Origin: Klebsormidium nitens
Taxonomy: Eukaryota > Streptophyta > Klebsormidiophyceae > Klebsormidiales > Klebsormidiaceae
Length of the DNA stretch: 64,000 nucleotides
Assembly (NCBI GenBank): GCA_000708835.1
Contig: DF236977.1
Coordinates: forward strand, 186,978-250,977
Direction: 5' to 3'
In this document: in pieces, positions 1 to 13,066 of the stretch
How the letters are laid out: the number at the start of each line of letters is the position of its first letter
Position numbering within the stretch: the first letter of the stretch is position 1
Notes under the pieces: model-generated
Told to the model about the DNA's origin: nothing
Seen by the model: the letters and a program-made list of their open reading frames with translations, nothing else
The model's database searches: none
Program-made: the position numbers and the translations under genes

Positions 1-3000
1 GGAGTATCCTCCCCTCCTTCACCATCACGTTCCGTGCTCGTTTCCACCTGCAGCCCGGGCCCCGCTTCTGGCGCCAACTCCACACCCCCTTTGACGTCAT
101 CCTCATCATAAACTTCTTCCGGTGCTTCCGCTGGTGCAGCCGGTGTTTCCGTTTCTTCTGAGGGAGGCCGCTCTACGCGCGCTGGGGGTTCCGTTTGCGC
201 CGACTCGTCTTCCTCTTCCGGAGGAGCGACCTCTGTCTCGACAGGGCCCCCAGCCTTTTCTGCCGGTGGCGGCACCTCAACGGGTGCTGCCTGTTTCTCT
301 ACCGGTGCTGCCTCGTCCAGCTCCTCCGTCTCGTACCCGCCGTCAGAACCTTCGGAGTCGTACTCGTCTACATCCGCAGCGGCCCTACCGCCGTTCACCG
401 ATGCCCCAACCGCAGAAAGTAGGCTCTGCTCGACATTCGACCCAGCCCGACCCCCCACTAAGGACCCTCCAACCACCGCTGGGAAGACCGCCCCGTTTGT
501 CGTAATCTCCCCATTGGCAGCGACCGCTGCGCCCCACTCTGCAGGGGGACCGCTCGCTCCCCCCTCTTTCGAGATCGACACCAGCAGGTCCGCAATCTTC
601 TTCACCAGCAGCGCAACCTGCCCCGCCTCCGCCACCTTCATCAGGCTCTTGAGCTCCAAGCGCACCCGCTCTAGTTGCACCACGTCCTCTGCAGCGTCCT
701 GCCGGCCTGACAGGGGCTCAACTTCCGACTTCGTAAGCGCACTTCCCGGGAGTTGCTGCAAGCACCCCCCGGCCTGACGCTCGCTCTCAGTCAGCGAGCT
801 CTCCAGCATGGCAACCTGGGACGAAGAAAGAAGTACATCAAAAGCCGTCTCCTGACCAAGCTTTGGTTTCTTGAAATCATCTGCCTTTCTTACAAGTTCG
901 ATGATCGAACCCTGACGGAAGGGAAAGCAGTCACCAATATTCTGACCTAGCAACCCGAATGTGACTTTCTGCTCAAATAGATCCCCATGGAAACAACTTC
1001 CAAAATAAAAGACGAGTCACTGACAAGCTTCGGAGCACAATCTACCTTTTCCATCCAGCCGCCCAGAGAGGCCACTGCAGCCAAGCGTCTCAAAGAACCA
1101 GGAGCAGATTCTCTCGAGGCCGGAATATACGGTCGTTTATGCAAACACAGAAAAACTTCACACATATCGCTTACAGCCCCCATTAAAGCCACCAAGGGAC
1201 GTGAGACTCATGCTGATGGAGCCCCCCCGGCAAACAAGCACGAGCCAGCTATCAGCAGACGCCCTCACCTGCAGCAGCAGAGCCTCCTTCTCCTGCACTG
1301 CCCCCGCCATGAACGTGCTCCTCTCCTCCATGAGCCGCGCCAGCTCCCTTTCCAGCTCCACCGCCCGCACTTGCTCCTGCAGCACCTCCGCACGCCGCGC
1401 GTCCACCGTCGCCTCCACTGCCACCATCCGTTTTATCGTCGCCTCTAGTTCATCGTTAACTGCCCTTTTCTCCCCCTCCCAAGCGTGCATCCGCTCTTGC
1501 AGCTCCTCCTCTCGCCGCTCGAGAGCGCTGGCAAATTGGCGCACCTCGTTCTGGGCATGAGAAAGTTCTGCTCGGACGGAGTCAACAGCGGATGCAACGG
1601 CGCGCTCAACCTCGTCCGTGGTAACGCGCTTGGACAGCTCGGCGGTGAGCTTCTTCACGACAACGTCGCGCTCGGCAATCAGGTTGTTGCTGACAACGGT
1701 AATCATGGACTCACGCTCGCGCACAAAGCCCTCCAGCTCGCGGATGCGCCCGCGCAATTCGGACACAGTGCCCTGCAGCTTCTTCACCTGACGGCAAAGA
1801 AGGGTGACGTTAGCACGCGAGGATTTAATCGCACCTTCTGATTCAAGAGAATCCGACTAGTTGCATCTGAGGAACAATACGCGCCCTGAGGTTCTGCAAG
1901 GATCTAGGAATTCCCAAGGTCGAACGTCACCTGTCGAATCACTTGGGACAATCGAGAATGCAGGCAGGCCGTCTCCCCACCTTTCATACACAGTCACTGG
2001 GTCCCCGAGTTGCCTTGCTCCTTTCGTGGTCCTCAGCCCCACGAATCTGCTTATCGGATCTATTCTCAAGAGAGTGCCACTGTATCCTGTGTACTGTTCC
2101 CATCATTTACCAAGAAGACAGTTGGTGATAGCGCTCACCACTTCGTCGTGGATGCTGAGCGGCACGCTTCTGCTCAGCTCCAGCTCTAGCTGCCGCACTT
2201 TGGACTCCAGTTCCTTGATGCGCACCCGACCCGTGCTGCTCTCTGCGGACTTGAGCTCTGCTTCCATCCGATGCAGTTCCAGCTTTAGGCGCTCTGACTC
2301 CGCTGTTCGAACCTGGAATAAACACCATTTTTGGTCAGGCAGTGGTCAGCAAAAGCGGAAGGACGGAGACACATGCTTTTCCTGTGAATTCGTGATTGTC
2401 CATGATTGAGAGTAGAAGGACTTTTACAGCATGTCGCTCTCATCTTAGAGTCACAGTTTGAACAGCCGGCGAGGAAAGTGTACCCTATTAACCTAAAGTT
2501 TGCATCTACAGATCGGGGCACTGATAAGGATAGAATTTGGACCCTTCTCTACTGCTGTCTTTGAAGGCTTTGCTACTAAAAACACTCATGAAACCTGCTG
2601 ATTGGCAGGGCTCACAATCCATGATCTCCTCACCTCATCTTCCATTGCCTTGATCTTTTGCTGCCGAATGATCTCTGTCCCCTTCACATATTGCTGGTGC
2701 TTCCAGCTTTCGCTGCCGCTGGTGCTGGCAGAGTAGGAGCTCTCCGCCCGCACATTCTCTGAGGGCCCCAGGTCAAACTCCGCCTTCCGACGATCCGCCA
2801 GACCTGTGTCCAAGATGCTCTCTCCACTCCAGGCCCAATCCTGCATAAGCACGTCGAGTATCGACCAACGACAAGCCGCGACCAATGAATCTCTTGAAGC
2901 CGAGTTCCACATGAAAGAAAGTTTGGCTACACCTGCAGAGAACAATCTCGATCCTCCTTGGCGGCCCTTGCCAACTGCGTGCTTAGGGTATTTAGGGTAT

Positions 3001-5190
3001 AACATAGACTGGCTTCAGACTGCTGTACAGCTCCATCCCAGCTTGTTTCGCTCCATCCCAGCTTCTTAACAAAGGTGCTCTTCTGGTTTCCGGAATGACC
3101 TGGAACGAAGTAGGCTACCGCCAGCAATCCTAGGCTGCTGAGGGAAGTGCAAACAAGACAACAAAGTTGTTTCTCGACATAGTCATCCCTGTGAAGAGGG
3201 TGTTCTTTCTTGCACATCTAACAGGAGTGCTTCAAGGAAGACTCTCCCAAGCATGCTACACTCACATCTTGTTCTGTCCATGGTTGCCTTTGTTCTGATG
3301 GGGCTTGCACAGTGCCTGCTGGCATCACTGGGCCCATGCTGCGGTCGACCTTCACGGGAGCCGGCAGCTCCAACTTGGAGGAAAGCTGCTCAATGACACG
3401 GCGCTCAATCTCCTTCCGGAATGCAGCCAGCGGAGAGGCCCCCTGCAAGCGGACCATCATGCTCACAATAGGGTATAGACCAAGACTTTCCAACAGAGAC
3501 GATGGGAAGTATTAGGATAAGTTGCAACCACGAACACTAACTGCTGATGCTGCATTCCGCAATTGTTCTCACCCCTTTTCACATTGGCTGACAGTGAAGG
3601 CCTCACAAAATCCAGGACATGACTTAACTAGACAATGGTGCAATGCAGGAAAAGAACTCAATATTGACTCGACCATGGGGCAGATCAGAAGAGCAGTCCA
3701 ATTGGCCAGCACAATTGAGGCAAGCTGCCAGGTAATCCAGTATGAGGCGAAAACCACAGCATCCATCAGACACATCAAGATCTCTCACCTTGCCAGCAGG
3801 TGCGCTGACAGCATACTCGGAACCCTCAACTGATCTGCTAGAAGAGGACTGGCTATCTGGACTCCTATGGAAGCCCCCTTCCTCCTCGCCCTGTCCCCCC
3901 TTAACAGCCTCATGCTGCACTTCCTGCGATCTAGTTGTCTGCAGCTTTCTGCGATTGTTCACAGCCACCACTGGCAGCGGGGCCTTTGACGGGAAGGACG
4001 ACGGCACGAGGCTGCCAGGGGAACCCCTGCTCCGGGTGACAGTTGCACCAGAGTCGTTTGCTAACCTGACGATGTTCTCAAGAGAGCCCAGCTCGCGGGA
4101 CAGGGCTCTCATGGTTGCTACGACTTGGACGGGCAATTCCCCATCTGGCCATGAGTGCTGCTCTGCAAAGTGCTGTAGACTGACCAACCTATGTAGCAGC
4201 CCCTCGCTTTTCTCCCTCACTTCCGTGCTTGGCTGATTCCCAGCGTCCCCATTCTGACCCCAGCCAAGCCTGACCTGGCTGATGCGGCTAATGAGAGCGC
4301 GGATCTGCGCGTGCGCATCATCACCTTCAGACTCCTTAGACTTCTTGTCTTGAGCTGTGCTCACACCTTTACTGCTCTTTCTGACGGGTGGGCCACCAAT
4401 CCGCGGCTGAACTTGCGATGCTAGCGTTGCTGAATGGGGCCCGCTGCTTCGGGCCCGCACTCTTGGGAACGTTCCCGTCAGCTCCGTTTGTTTGAGGCGA
4501 TACCCAGAAAGGGCATCCTTCTGCGGTCTGAGCACAGACGATGGGGGCTTGGATGTGCCACAAGCTATCCCTGGAGCCTGCAGAACTTGCACTGAAGGGC
4601 TAATCTTGAAAGAGACGTGCTCATTCAAAGCAGAGCAACAGTGAGCTCGTCGCATGGTCTCCATTGCCTAACCCAAAGCCGAAAGCTCTACAAATCTACT
4701 GCAAAAGGCTGGTGCCCCAGATATCAAGAAGTTTGGCGAAAAAAGAGTTTGACTCGGCACCACAAGGTTGACACTGGGAGACCCAATTCATCCAATCATG
4801 TAGCTCCTTTTTTCTCTGCTGCATGGCAAGAAAATGGAACTCAGTCAGCTGCAAATGAGCCCTGGGAACTAGTAACAACTTTGATGCGGCAGCGATTTTC
4901 AAATTGTGCCCATTTTGATAACTCTTAGCCTATATCACAACGGAATGAACAACCGAACGGAAAATGCGGGTAGATTATTGAAATGCACTTAGTGACAGTT
5001 GCGACTTGACCGGCGCTTGTCAGATCCGGCCAGTAAAGTTCCCTGATATACCACTCGTATGAGAATGCACAAAAGGGCAAGTGCTGGAAGAAGTATGCAG
5101 ATGTCTCACCAGATTGCTGATGCTCTGCTCGCGTTCGGCAATCAGGAGTTGACTTGCAATGGACTGTGCCATCTGCATAGAAACGTCCAT
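1..5190 (-). CDS. Long coiled-coil protein with acidic tail (partial, 3' end off window)
   Basis: I do not recognise the family. Supported exons, 5' to 3': 4664-3789 (292 codons, Ser/Arg/Pro-rich and disordered), 3442-3266, about 2830-2634, 2312-2139, 1787-1269 and 815 to the window edge. Exons 3442-3266, 2312-2139 and 1787-1269 are whole numbers of codons with canonical GTGAG donors and CAG acceptors. The last three exons are heptad-rich coiled coil, including ESERLKLELHRMEAELK and RIRELEGFVRERESM. The C-terminal part becomes very acidic with Pro/Glu/Val repeats (EEVYDEDD) and is still open at base 1. Two likely upstream coding exons are 5190-5110 (starts MDVSMQMAQSIASQLL) and about 4848-4770 (LTEFHFLAMQQRKKELHDW); they join in phase and give the ATG at 5190. 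If they are wrong, the ATG at 4664 is the start. The exon 2830-2634 acceptor is ambiguous. A cytoskeletal or centrosomal scaffold is possible but nothing diagnostic is visible. Confidence 0.6.
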
Positions 5191-6089
5191 CCTACATTCC
5201 AACAAACTCAGGTACTCGCATTTCTACGCATTGAAAAGTCGTGTCAATCACACTCTGCACTTTTGAACCTGCCCCCACAACGTGATGCTCTTTGGAGACT
5301 TTATTCAAGTTTGCCACCTGCATGCTCCTCATTTCCGCACCAATCCATTGCCACCATGCAGGTTGCCGTCTACTAGTTGGGCCCTAATAAAGGTGACCTC
5401 CCTGCCTTGCAATGGCTCCACACATCACTCTGACCTAAGAATCCCTATGTAGGATAGCAACCGCCCTCTCACCATGTGGTGAGCTGTACACAGAGAGAGA
5501 CGGTTTCAACTTTCAAGCATGCGATGTTCTGATTCTTCCCTTAAATCTCCCTGCAGAAGCTTCCACGGTTACGATGGAAGTTGACAATATCTACGGCCAT
5601 TTCACATCAAGGCGCCAAAATTGATAGGCTGTGGTTGGTCGAGCATGCCGACGTGTCAAGAAGTTCAGCAATTTTTGTGCGACGGCAATGCTCCAGCACT
5701 GGCAGCATCTCAATTCTCAGCAATTGGTGGTGGCATCGCTCTAGTTGATTTTGCAACGAGCTAGCTAGCTAGCTGGAATGGCTGCTGGGCAGCTGGCCTA
5801 ATGTGCCAATCAATGCAGTGGGTCCGTCTTCGGGTCTTCCAACTTGCGCCTGGTCCCCTTTCCGTCGGTCTCTGTGGCGCAGTGGCTTCATTTAGGTACT
5901 TCTTTACTTGGGGGTGACAAATGGGGTCAAGCATCACCTGAGCTGTGTTTACTGGGGCCGTAATGTTTAATCAGACGTTCAATCAGCTTATGATCCTCCT
6001 CGTCTGGAGAACTTGACAGCAGGAGTGAGTCAGTGCAACCTCAACATGTGATCAACACCAGGCACTCTGCTGTGGCAATCACGTGGGCA
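5191..6089. promoter_or_regulatory. Divergent intergenic region, coiled-coil gene / HSP20-like gene
   Basis: These 0.9 kb lie between two head-to-head genes and have no open frame with coding character on either strand. A short CTAG/GCTA tetranucleotide run sits near 5758-5775. The region presumably holds both promoters and the 5' UTRs; this is inferred from gene orientation and no core element is identified. Confidence 0.4.
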
Positions 6090-9000
6090 ATGGGGTTCCG
6101 AAGCTGTGAGCAGGCAGCCCCACTGCATCGGTCCAGCCGGCAGGACCCGGCTTTTGCAGACTCTGCCCCCTCCTTTGTGGAGTTCAATGAGCACCAGACT
6201 GCCTCACTCGACTCCCTCGTCCCTCATTCTAACGAGCCAACCGCCCGTTACATTGAAACCCCGCACCTCCCTCCTGCGTCTCTCGACATTCACCTTGGAG
6301 CGCGCCGCTACCGGGCAACCTCGTCCCAAATGCTGCATCTGCCTCTGGAGATCACCACCGATGTCGCTCCCGGGCGAAACTTTGCAATGCCGTCCCCAAC
6401 GAATGTCAGCCTGCTGAACAATTTCCCGTTCGCCTCGCCCGACATCAACGAGCCCGGGAGCCCTCTGGGGTACGACCTCAATTCTGGCATTCTGGACTCG
6501 AACCTGGAGAACTTCTCCAACAGCCTGCTCGATATCAACGCGGACGCCAACGGCCTCAACTTCTCGCCCTCCTCGGACCTCAACCTTTCGCCGCAGGAGT
6601 CGCCCATTTTCCAACTTTTCACGGGACCGTCACTGGAGCTCGGTCTGCCCAGCAACCCTGACAAACCCGTCCAAGATACCCCGTCCAAAGACAGTGACAC
6701 CCTCCCTCCAGCGTCCCTCACGCTACAAGGGACCCCTCTCATGACACAGCCTGCGGAGAGCTCCCCCCGACGAGACTCCTACGCGGATTTGAGTGTCGCA
6801 AGCATCGTTCAACAGAAGCGAGATGACATCTTCTGGGCCGCCTGGTTCTTCTTCTCGCACTACTTTGAGCCGGTGCTGACACAGGGGGCTAAAGACTTGA
6901 GCATGCCTTTGGACCAGGGCCCTCTCAACATGGGACAGCAGATCGATCGCCAGGTGTTTGTTGTGCAGAACGACCTTGAGAACAGCTATATGTGGTACCT
7001 CAGCGCGCGTCCCGCCAATATGCTTGGTGAGTGTCAGCCTTTGATTACCACCAGCTTTGGTTCTCATATGAGATTATATAGTTCCGCGCAGGGCGACTTG
7101 GGGAGCTTTTGTTGGTGACTGTGAAGTACACAGCGGTTGGCGAGAGGCATTGCTAAGCTGCTTATGCTTGTCGATCGTGCTTCACTTGCCATTCAGGACC
7201 TTGCCCTTCTGTCATCATTGCTACCTCGTCTTTTATCGTTCGATGCACCCTGTATGCGCTACAGAGTGACATCGGATCAAGTGTCAGCAACTCAATATCG
7301 GAGTCTTACCGAGCAGTGAAGAGCGAAAGTTGACAATGTCTTCGTTTGCAGGTCGAATGCAGCTCCAGAGCTACATCAACGGGCGACACCAAGCCGGCCA
7401 GGCTGCCTTCCCTTACAGCATTTCAAACGGGTTCATTCGCAGTCACAAGCTACAGCGTAAAAAGTACAAGGGCCTGTCGAACCCACAGTGCATCCATGGG
7501 GTTCAACCGGTGGACGCCTCGACCTTCTCTGGTGCGACGCCTGAGCAAAAGCGGCGGTTTGAGGAGCTGACAAGCCGGTAAGCCACTTTGACCTCGTACA
7601 GTCTTCGGTACAATCGATCGACTGGGTCTCTTCCGAATTCAGGCAGCTTGTTGAGAGTTTAACCTGAGGAGGAAGCCACTTTGTGAAAGTTGTGTTGTGG
7701 TGCCACAAACGATCTGCTCAATTTGTCTAGATTCATATTGCCGTCGTGTTGGGCTCTCGGTAGAAGGGGAATCACTGCGCGGCTTGTTCACGCAGCAAGA
7801 ACTTGATAGTCGCTCTCCTTACTGAACGCTGGGTGTGAGCCCTTGAGGCGAGGGGGGCTCGAATCGCATGTACCAACACGCTACCAGCTCGTCGTTTGTA
7901 CTGATTGCTCCTCGCCTATGCAGGCCGCTCGGGACCCCCCTCCCCCCAGAGGCAGCTGACTATAACGCCTGGCGAAAAGTCCCTGAGCGCTCTGAGGCTT
8001 CTCCCTCTGTTGACACCACTGCCGCAGCCGAGCCGCTGAGCCAGACCATCCAGTTTCTTCCTGGGCAGGAAAGCCAGGAACCACCTCCAAAACCTCCGGC
8101 TTCGTCCCCGGAACCCTTAGGTAACAAAGTCGGGGGCAGAGCCGCCAAGAAGAGAAAGAAGGGAAGTGGGCCGAAAAGTTGCGCAGCAAACGAGGGGCCG
8201 CCAAGTGGCCCGACTGGTGAGCGGGGGATGTTCGGAGGGGGCGGAGCGGAAGAGCTGCTCTTGAGAGGGGGCGCTGGGAATAGCCCAGAGGTTCAAGGGT
8301 CCGAGAGAGAAGGGGCTGGGGTTGGCGATAGAATGACGAGACTGCGGGAGAGCTTGACGAACGGGGGTCGCACGACACAACGGACCCCGGTCACGGATCT
8401 GACGCTGCAATGGCAGGCGGAGATTGAGCAGGGGCGCAGTCACTTGTGGGGGCCTTCTTCCAACGGCGCGCACGCTTCGGCAGCAGCGAAACTTCGAGCC
8501 GCCGAGCAGCGCTCTCAATTGACAGTGCCTGACTCAGCAGCGACTGATGTGCGAAGAGAGCCGTTCAGGAGCGGGCGGGTCTTGACTTCGGAGAACGCTC
8601 CGACGGTTGGTACGACTTGTAACGGAACGGAGGGGCTGGAGTCTCGGCTGGCCGGGCCTGCGTTCGGACAGTCCGGCGAGGGCGCGGCAGCTCAATCGCG
8701 GCTCCGTGACGCCCAACTGCACCCTTCAAACACCGACACTCGCCAGCGGAGGGGCAGCATGCAAGCAAACAGCGGCCAAGCCGTGAGCGAACTCCATCGG
8801 TGGGGGGGTGGAGGGCCAGCAGAGACGGTGTCTGAGGACTGCCCCCCTGCGGAGCTGACGGGTTCTCTTGACGGAACAGAGGTGTCGGGCCCCAGTCGGC
8901 GTCCCTTCCCTTCCCCGCAAGCCCAGCGGCAGCCGGCGCCCGCCGGTGCGCAACTTGGCAGCGTTCCATTGGCCGTGCAGGATCTATCCCGGGCGCAACT

Positions 9001-9754
9001 AGGGGCGGGGGTAATGCCGAGAGCGGCGCCGGAGGCCTTGTACGAGGACGAAGCCGGGTACCTGCTGTTTGTGAGTCTGCCGTTCACCGACCTGAAGCAG
9101 GTTCGGGTGACGTGGCGCAACGTGGGGGAGACGGGCATCGTCAAAGTTGACGGGGTGGGGCCGGCCCGGGGGCTCGCTCGCGGCAGCCGGGTGCTGCGGC
9201 TGTCGAGCTGGGGCCGGGCCGGAGGAGACGCGGCACGGGAGATCATGCTACCGTGAGCATGCCAACTTACCTTCGTTCTTTTTGGAGGATAGTAAGATTC
9301 AAGTGAAGCCGAAGGGGTGTTCGTGAAGAGCCCGTCTCGGAGTCGAAATCGAGTGACGTCGTGCTGGCCTCAAATTGGTTCCTCATATCCGCTCGTGGTC
9401 TTTGTTGCGGGTGACGCTTCTTCTTGATTGAGCAAACAGACCTGTGGTGGATCACGAAGCGCATTTGATGACGAATGCCTTACATCTGCCATGATTACGA
9501 GTTCCGCCATTCACCTTCCCATCCGCTCATGCCAGAATTTGGTTCGCGTAGTTTTGAGGTTTTAATATGGCAGTCCAGATAGGCTCGTTTCTAATTGCAG
9601 GACCCGGATACCTGATGACGCCTCCATCGAGGCACACTTTTCTGCTGAATGTGCGGGTCTAGAGATCTCTGTGCCAAAGCATGCGGCTTGCACCGAGGAG
9701 AGACCTGTGCGGTTGTTCCTGCCGGAGCAACGTCAGCTTCCAAGGGGGTCTTAA
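6090..9754 (+). CDS. HSP20-like (alpha-crystallin-type) protein of a land-plant family
   Basis: Four exons, 6090-7026, 7352-7577, 7924-9252 and 9601-9754, join in frame to 881 aa. All introns are GT-AG. The frame is open upstream to a GTG at 6033, but the first ATG is at 6090. Residues 1-230 are Ser/Pro/Asn-rich and disordered. Residues ~245-390 hold a conserved block (DDIFWAAWFFFSHYFEP, then MQLQSYINGRHQAG and LQRKKYKGLSNPQCIHGV) that I associate with plant HSP20-like superfamily proteins. A long Gly/Ser/Arg-rich linker follows. The last ~120 residues form the chaperone-like fold, starting YEDEAGYLLFVSLPF, continuing through a strand like LKQVRVTWRN and ending after TRIPDDASIEAHF. From memory, Arabidopsis members are near At1g20870/At1g76440; treat these locus names as uncertain. 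No function is assigned. The linker is much longer than I expect for the family, so exon 3 is an expansion worth noting. Confidence 0.82.
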
Positions 9755-10358
9755 ACGGTGGATTCTGTTGTAATCAAAATGAAGTTCGTCGAGTGAGCAA
9801 CTCGGTGGATCTTGTGCGAGATCATGTGCGAGACTTTTCGATGGTTAGGTGAGACGGTCAATGAGAAGCCTATGTTCCAGTGGGCTACCGTCGGCTCTGT
9901 AATAAGGGAAAGAGAAGATCATGCAGGCCGTGCAACTGGCAAGCCCAATTCGATAGCAGGCCCACCCGCATGTTTACCAGTGAATGGTGTGAGACTCGGG
10001 CTCACATATGGGGAGTCGATGATGCGCGCGCCACAAGTTCAGTGCATCATTCGAGAGCGCGTGCTCATGTACTGCATGGTCTACCGTCTGCATGTGGAAC
10101 TTAGTACCGACAATTTAATGCATTCCGTTATGGATCATGCGTGCGTATACTTTCGCTACCATCTATAGCTTGTACTTTTAGTGCATCTGTCAGCTCCTCG
10201 CGTCAGGATCATTTGCACGATGATGAGGGTGTCGCAAATTGGCCATTGCATGCTAGACAAAGCCGGTTCAATTTTCTTATGGACATTAAGATTAGAGAAT
10301 TTAATCCCACACAACTTCGATCGATAATGATAACAGCATAATGATGATCCGGTAGCGA
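9755..10358. other. Convergent 3' intergenic region
   Basis: The space between two genes that converge tail to tail. Only short chance frames are present (a 118-aa plus-strand frame has no recognisable content). It presumably contains both 3' UTRs and polyadenylation sites. Confidence 0.5.
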
Positions 10359-13066
10359 CTACTCTAGATAATGGTTGTGATGTGTCCGCTGTAATTGGAA
10401 GAGCTCCGCAGGTCGTTTTACTGGATAAGGATATTGCAGAGAAGGAGGGATCCTTGACGAGGTATAGAACATGAAAGTAGACTCCATCTGATCTGGCCCA
10501 AAGCCGCAGTCCTCGAAGAAAGGCCTGCAAAAGCGGCAATGCATCTCTGGATAAGTGCTCGAGGCAAAGAGGGTCCGTGGGACGAAATACGGGTAAAGAC
10601 GCATCAATCACGTAGGGCAACATCGAGAGGAGTAAAGTGCTTCAGATTTTAGATGCACGATCCCGAGTGAATGAAACATAGTAACTGGGAAGAGTCTTCA
10701 GCTTACCTCAGGTCCGAGTTCGACAGAATGGCAATATCGTCGATGCCCCGCTTAGTCAGCTCCCTGCGAAAGGAGGGCCGTCTGAGGTTTTTTTAAAGAA
10801 ATCGGGGGGAGAAGTCCATGCCCCATGACTCGATCTACCACGACGACAGCTCGAATGACTCCCTGTGGGAAAGCCAGTCACTTTTTGAGTAGCTTACAAG
10901 CCGTTACTGGACATTTGGTGGGAAGACCTCAAAGATCGCCGACTCAGCTACGTTCCCTACCCTTGAGATGCTTCTGGATTCAGGCACTTCGAGTTGAAGC
11001 GACGCTGATAGCGGCCATTATTGAAACGGTAAAACGAATAATACTAGCACAAAAATGTCTGTCAGTGGACCGACACAACAAGAAACGAACCTGTCTTCGA
11101 CCACGAGTCCCACCGGTTGATTGAATACTCAGACAAAGCAAGTCAAACTTTCTTGCTAGTAAAGGAGTGAAGGGGGAGAGCCGGCTTTGACCCTTTCGAT
11201 GCATTCGTAAGGTGCCCTTCAATCACCTGGGAATCGACAAGTTGCTTCAAAATGTGAAGGTGCATCGGAGGCTTACCTGACCGCCACCTTCACCAGTTTC
11301 TTCCCGATGCCCTGCCCACGCGCGCAAGGAGCCACCTGCAAGCCAAAGTGCTTTTGTCTCTGGATTGAACTTGGACTTGCTCTCGCAGCCGTCCAAACAA
11401 TCCGTCTGCCCTTGCCCGTCCCCACGACTTTGTAAAAGCACTCGGCAGCTCAAGAGGCGAAGGATGCTGTCTCTTTCTCCAAAAACGCCTTTCTTGACGG
11501 CCTTTGACTTGCTACACATTCAGAACCTGACCAATTTCCATGGTACATTTTCACGGATTCGTCCATTCCACGACCTGGAGTCGACAGAAATCAACCAGAC
11601 ACAGAACCAGTCCTCAACATTTTGTCGAAGCACTCACTGCAATGTCGTGGACTGCGCCCACCAGGGAGCAGTCCGACGTCGTCCTTGCAAAGCCCACCAG
11701 CTTGGCTGGCCCCAGGAATCGCGTTTGTTGGTCGTCCCACCAGTCCGAAAAGCCACCCCCCGTTTGGTCGGCCAACGCTGTGAACAGGCTGCTTTGGGCG
11801 GGGCTTGGAGCAAGCCGCTGGGGCATGTAGTCGTCTTTCAAGTGGTCACGGGTGAAAGCGGCAATCACCGATGTGCTGCCGTTGGAACCACCAAGTCAAC
11901 TATCAGAAACGGTTTGTAAGCGAAAGCGTAGGATTCAAGTGATCAAGTGGGTAGGATTTGGGCACATCAACAGAAATATCTTTCATTTCTGGACATAAGG
12001 TCGCTTTTGAAGACAGGTCTGGGCAGAAACATATGCTTATTCAGCCAATAGCCAGGGAGCCTGCGCCCTGGAGTGTGTTCGTTGAAAGCTATCTTGGGGG
12101 TTTTCTGGTCCATACAGCTCGTAGCTGTCATGACAATGTATTAGAGCTTCTGCTGTCTGTTCGTCGGACAGAAAGCCAAACCAATGTCGAAGTTGACCAA
12201 TTTTCGCAAGCTTCCTGTGGGAACTTTCTGACAGTGGTGCAATCTCGCACGCCCTTTGTCAACTGCGCACCTGTAGTCCACTGCTCGCTGCAGCTTCTCC
12301 AGGTTCCACCTAGTGGCGCTCATCTCCTTGTCCAGGAGCCCCGTCGACAAACCCCCGGCCGCCAGCAGGAAACTCAGCTCCCGTACGTCGACCTTTCGCC
12401 GATCAAGACTGCACACAGTGAATGGTGCCCATCGAAGGGCAATAAGCTATGCCTGGTTACAATAGGCCTAAAGAAGCATCTTCCAACTGCGTCAAACAAG
12501 TCTACGTTTTCGGTCACTAGCGCCTAGACCTTTTTTCCACTAAGAAGCTAAGCATCCACCGCCACACGCAGCTTGAAAGTTCGAAGAACGTAACCCATCC
12601 TTGGCTGCCTGTACGTATAAGAAACCCCTCTGTGATGGGCTAAGCCACTGCTTGAACTGGTGGCAGTCCATTGCCAGGATTGGGCAGCCAAAGCACCGGT
12701 CGTGAGGGCAATGCATGATTGAAAATGGAGCCGGCAAGCTCACCTGAATGTTACAGCAAGTGTTGCGTTCCTAAGTCCCTGCTTCCGCTCAAGAACCTTC
12801 GGTCGTGAAGCAACACCACGTGCTTCATTGAGTGCTTCATTCGAAGCAGCTCGTAATGCTTTCCTGGATTTTTTCTTTTGAGGTCTTGAAGCAAGATGGT
12901 TTGGGGGCCTTCTCAATTGAAGTGGTTGCCCGGGCCTTCGCATCAGACAGCCGGGACAGAAAGGGAGTTCTGGTATCATAGAAGGTTCTGCGATGAGGGA
13001 GTTTTGCCGAATCGGTCTCAATGCACTTGCAGCATTTCTCGCGCAGACGACGGCTGCGCCTTCCAT
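10359..13066 (-). CDS. Plastid-targeted GNAT-family N-acetyltransferase
   Basis: Six exons, 13066-12744, 12408-12271, 11875-11638, 11335-11277, 10763-10707 and 10524-10359, join with consistent phase to 326 aa. The ATG at 13066 follows an in-frame GTG at 13108. Residues 1-105 are rich in Arg, Ala and Ser with few acidic residues, typical of a chloroplast transit peptide. The GNAT core follows: substrate-side helices (VDVRELSFLL, WNLEKLQRAVDY), a central strand (KLVGFARTTSD), then acetyl-CoA-binding motif A with the R/Q-x-x-G-x-G/A loop as RGQGIGKKLVK at ~11277-11335. Motif B follows across the last junction (GIDDIAILSNSDL then PFFEDCGFGPDQ). The fold transfers acetyl from acetyl-CoA to amines or protein N-termini/lysines. 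Plant plastid relatives (NSI/GNAT group) acetylate stromal proteins or melatonin precursors. The substrate here cannot be read from sequence. The exon 2 donor (GTGCGC) is weak but phase-consistent. Confidence 0.85.

Noticed and set aside
10787-10880. Apparent GNAT exon reading VIRAVVVVDRVMGHG
   Set aside because: Splicing it in breaks the phase, and motif A followed by ELTKRGIDDIAIL is already complete without it.
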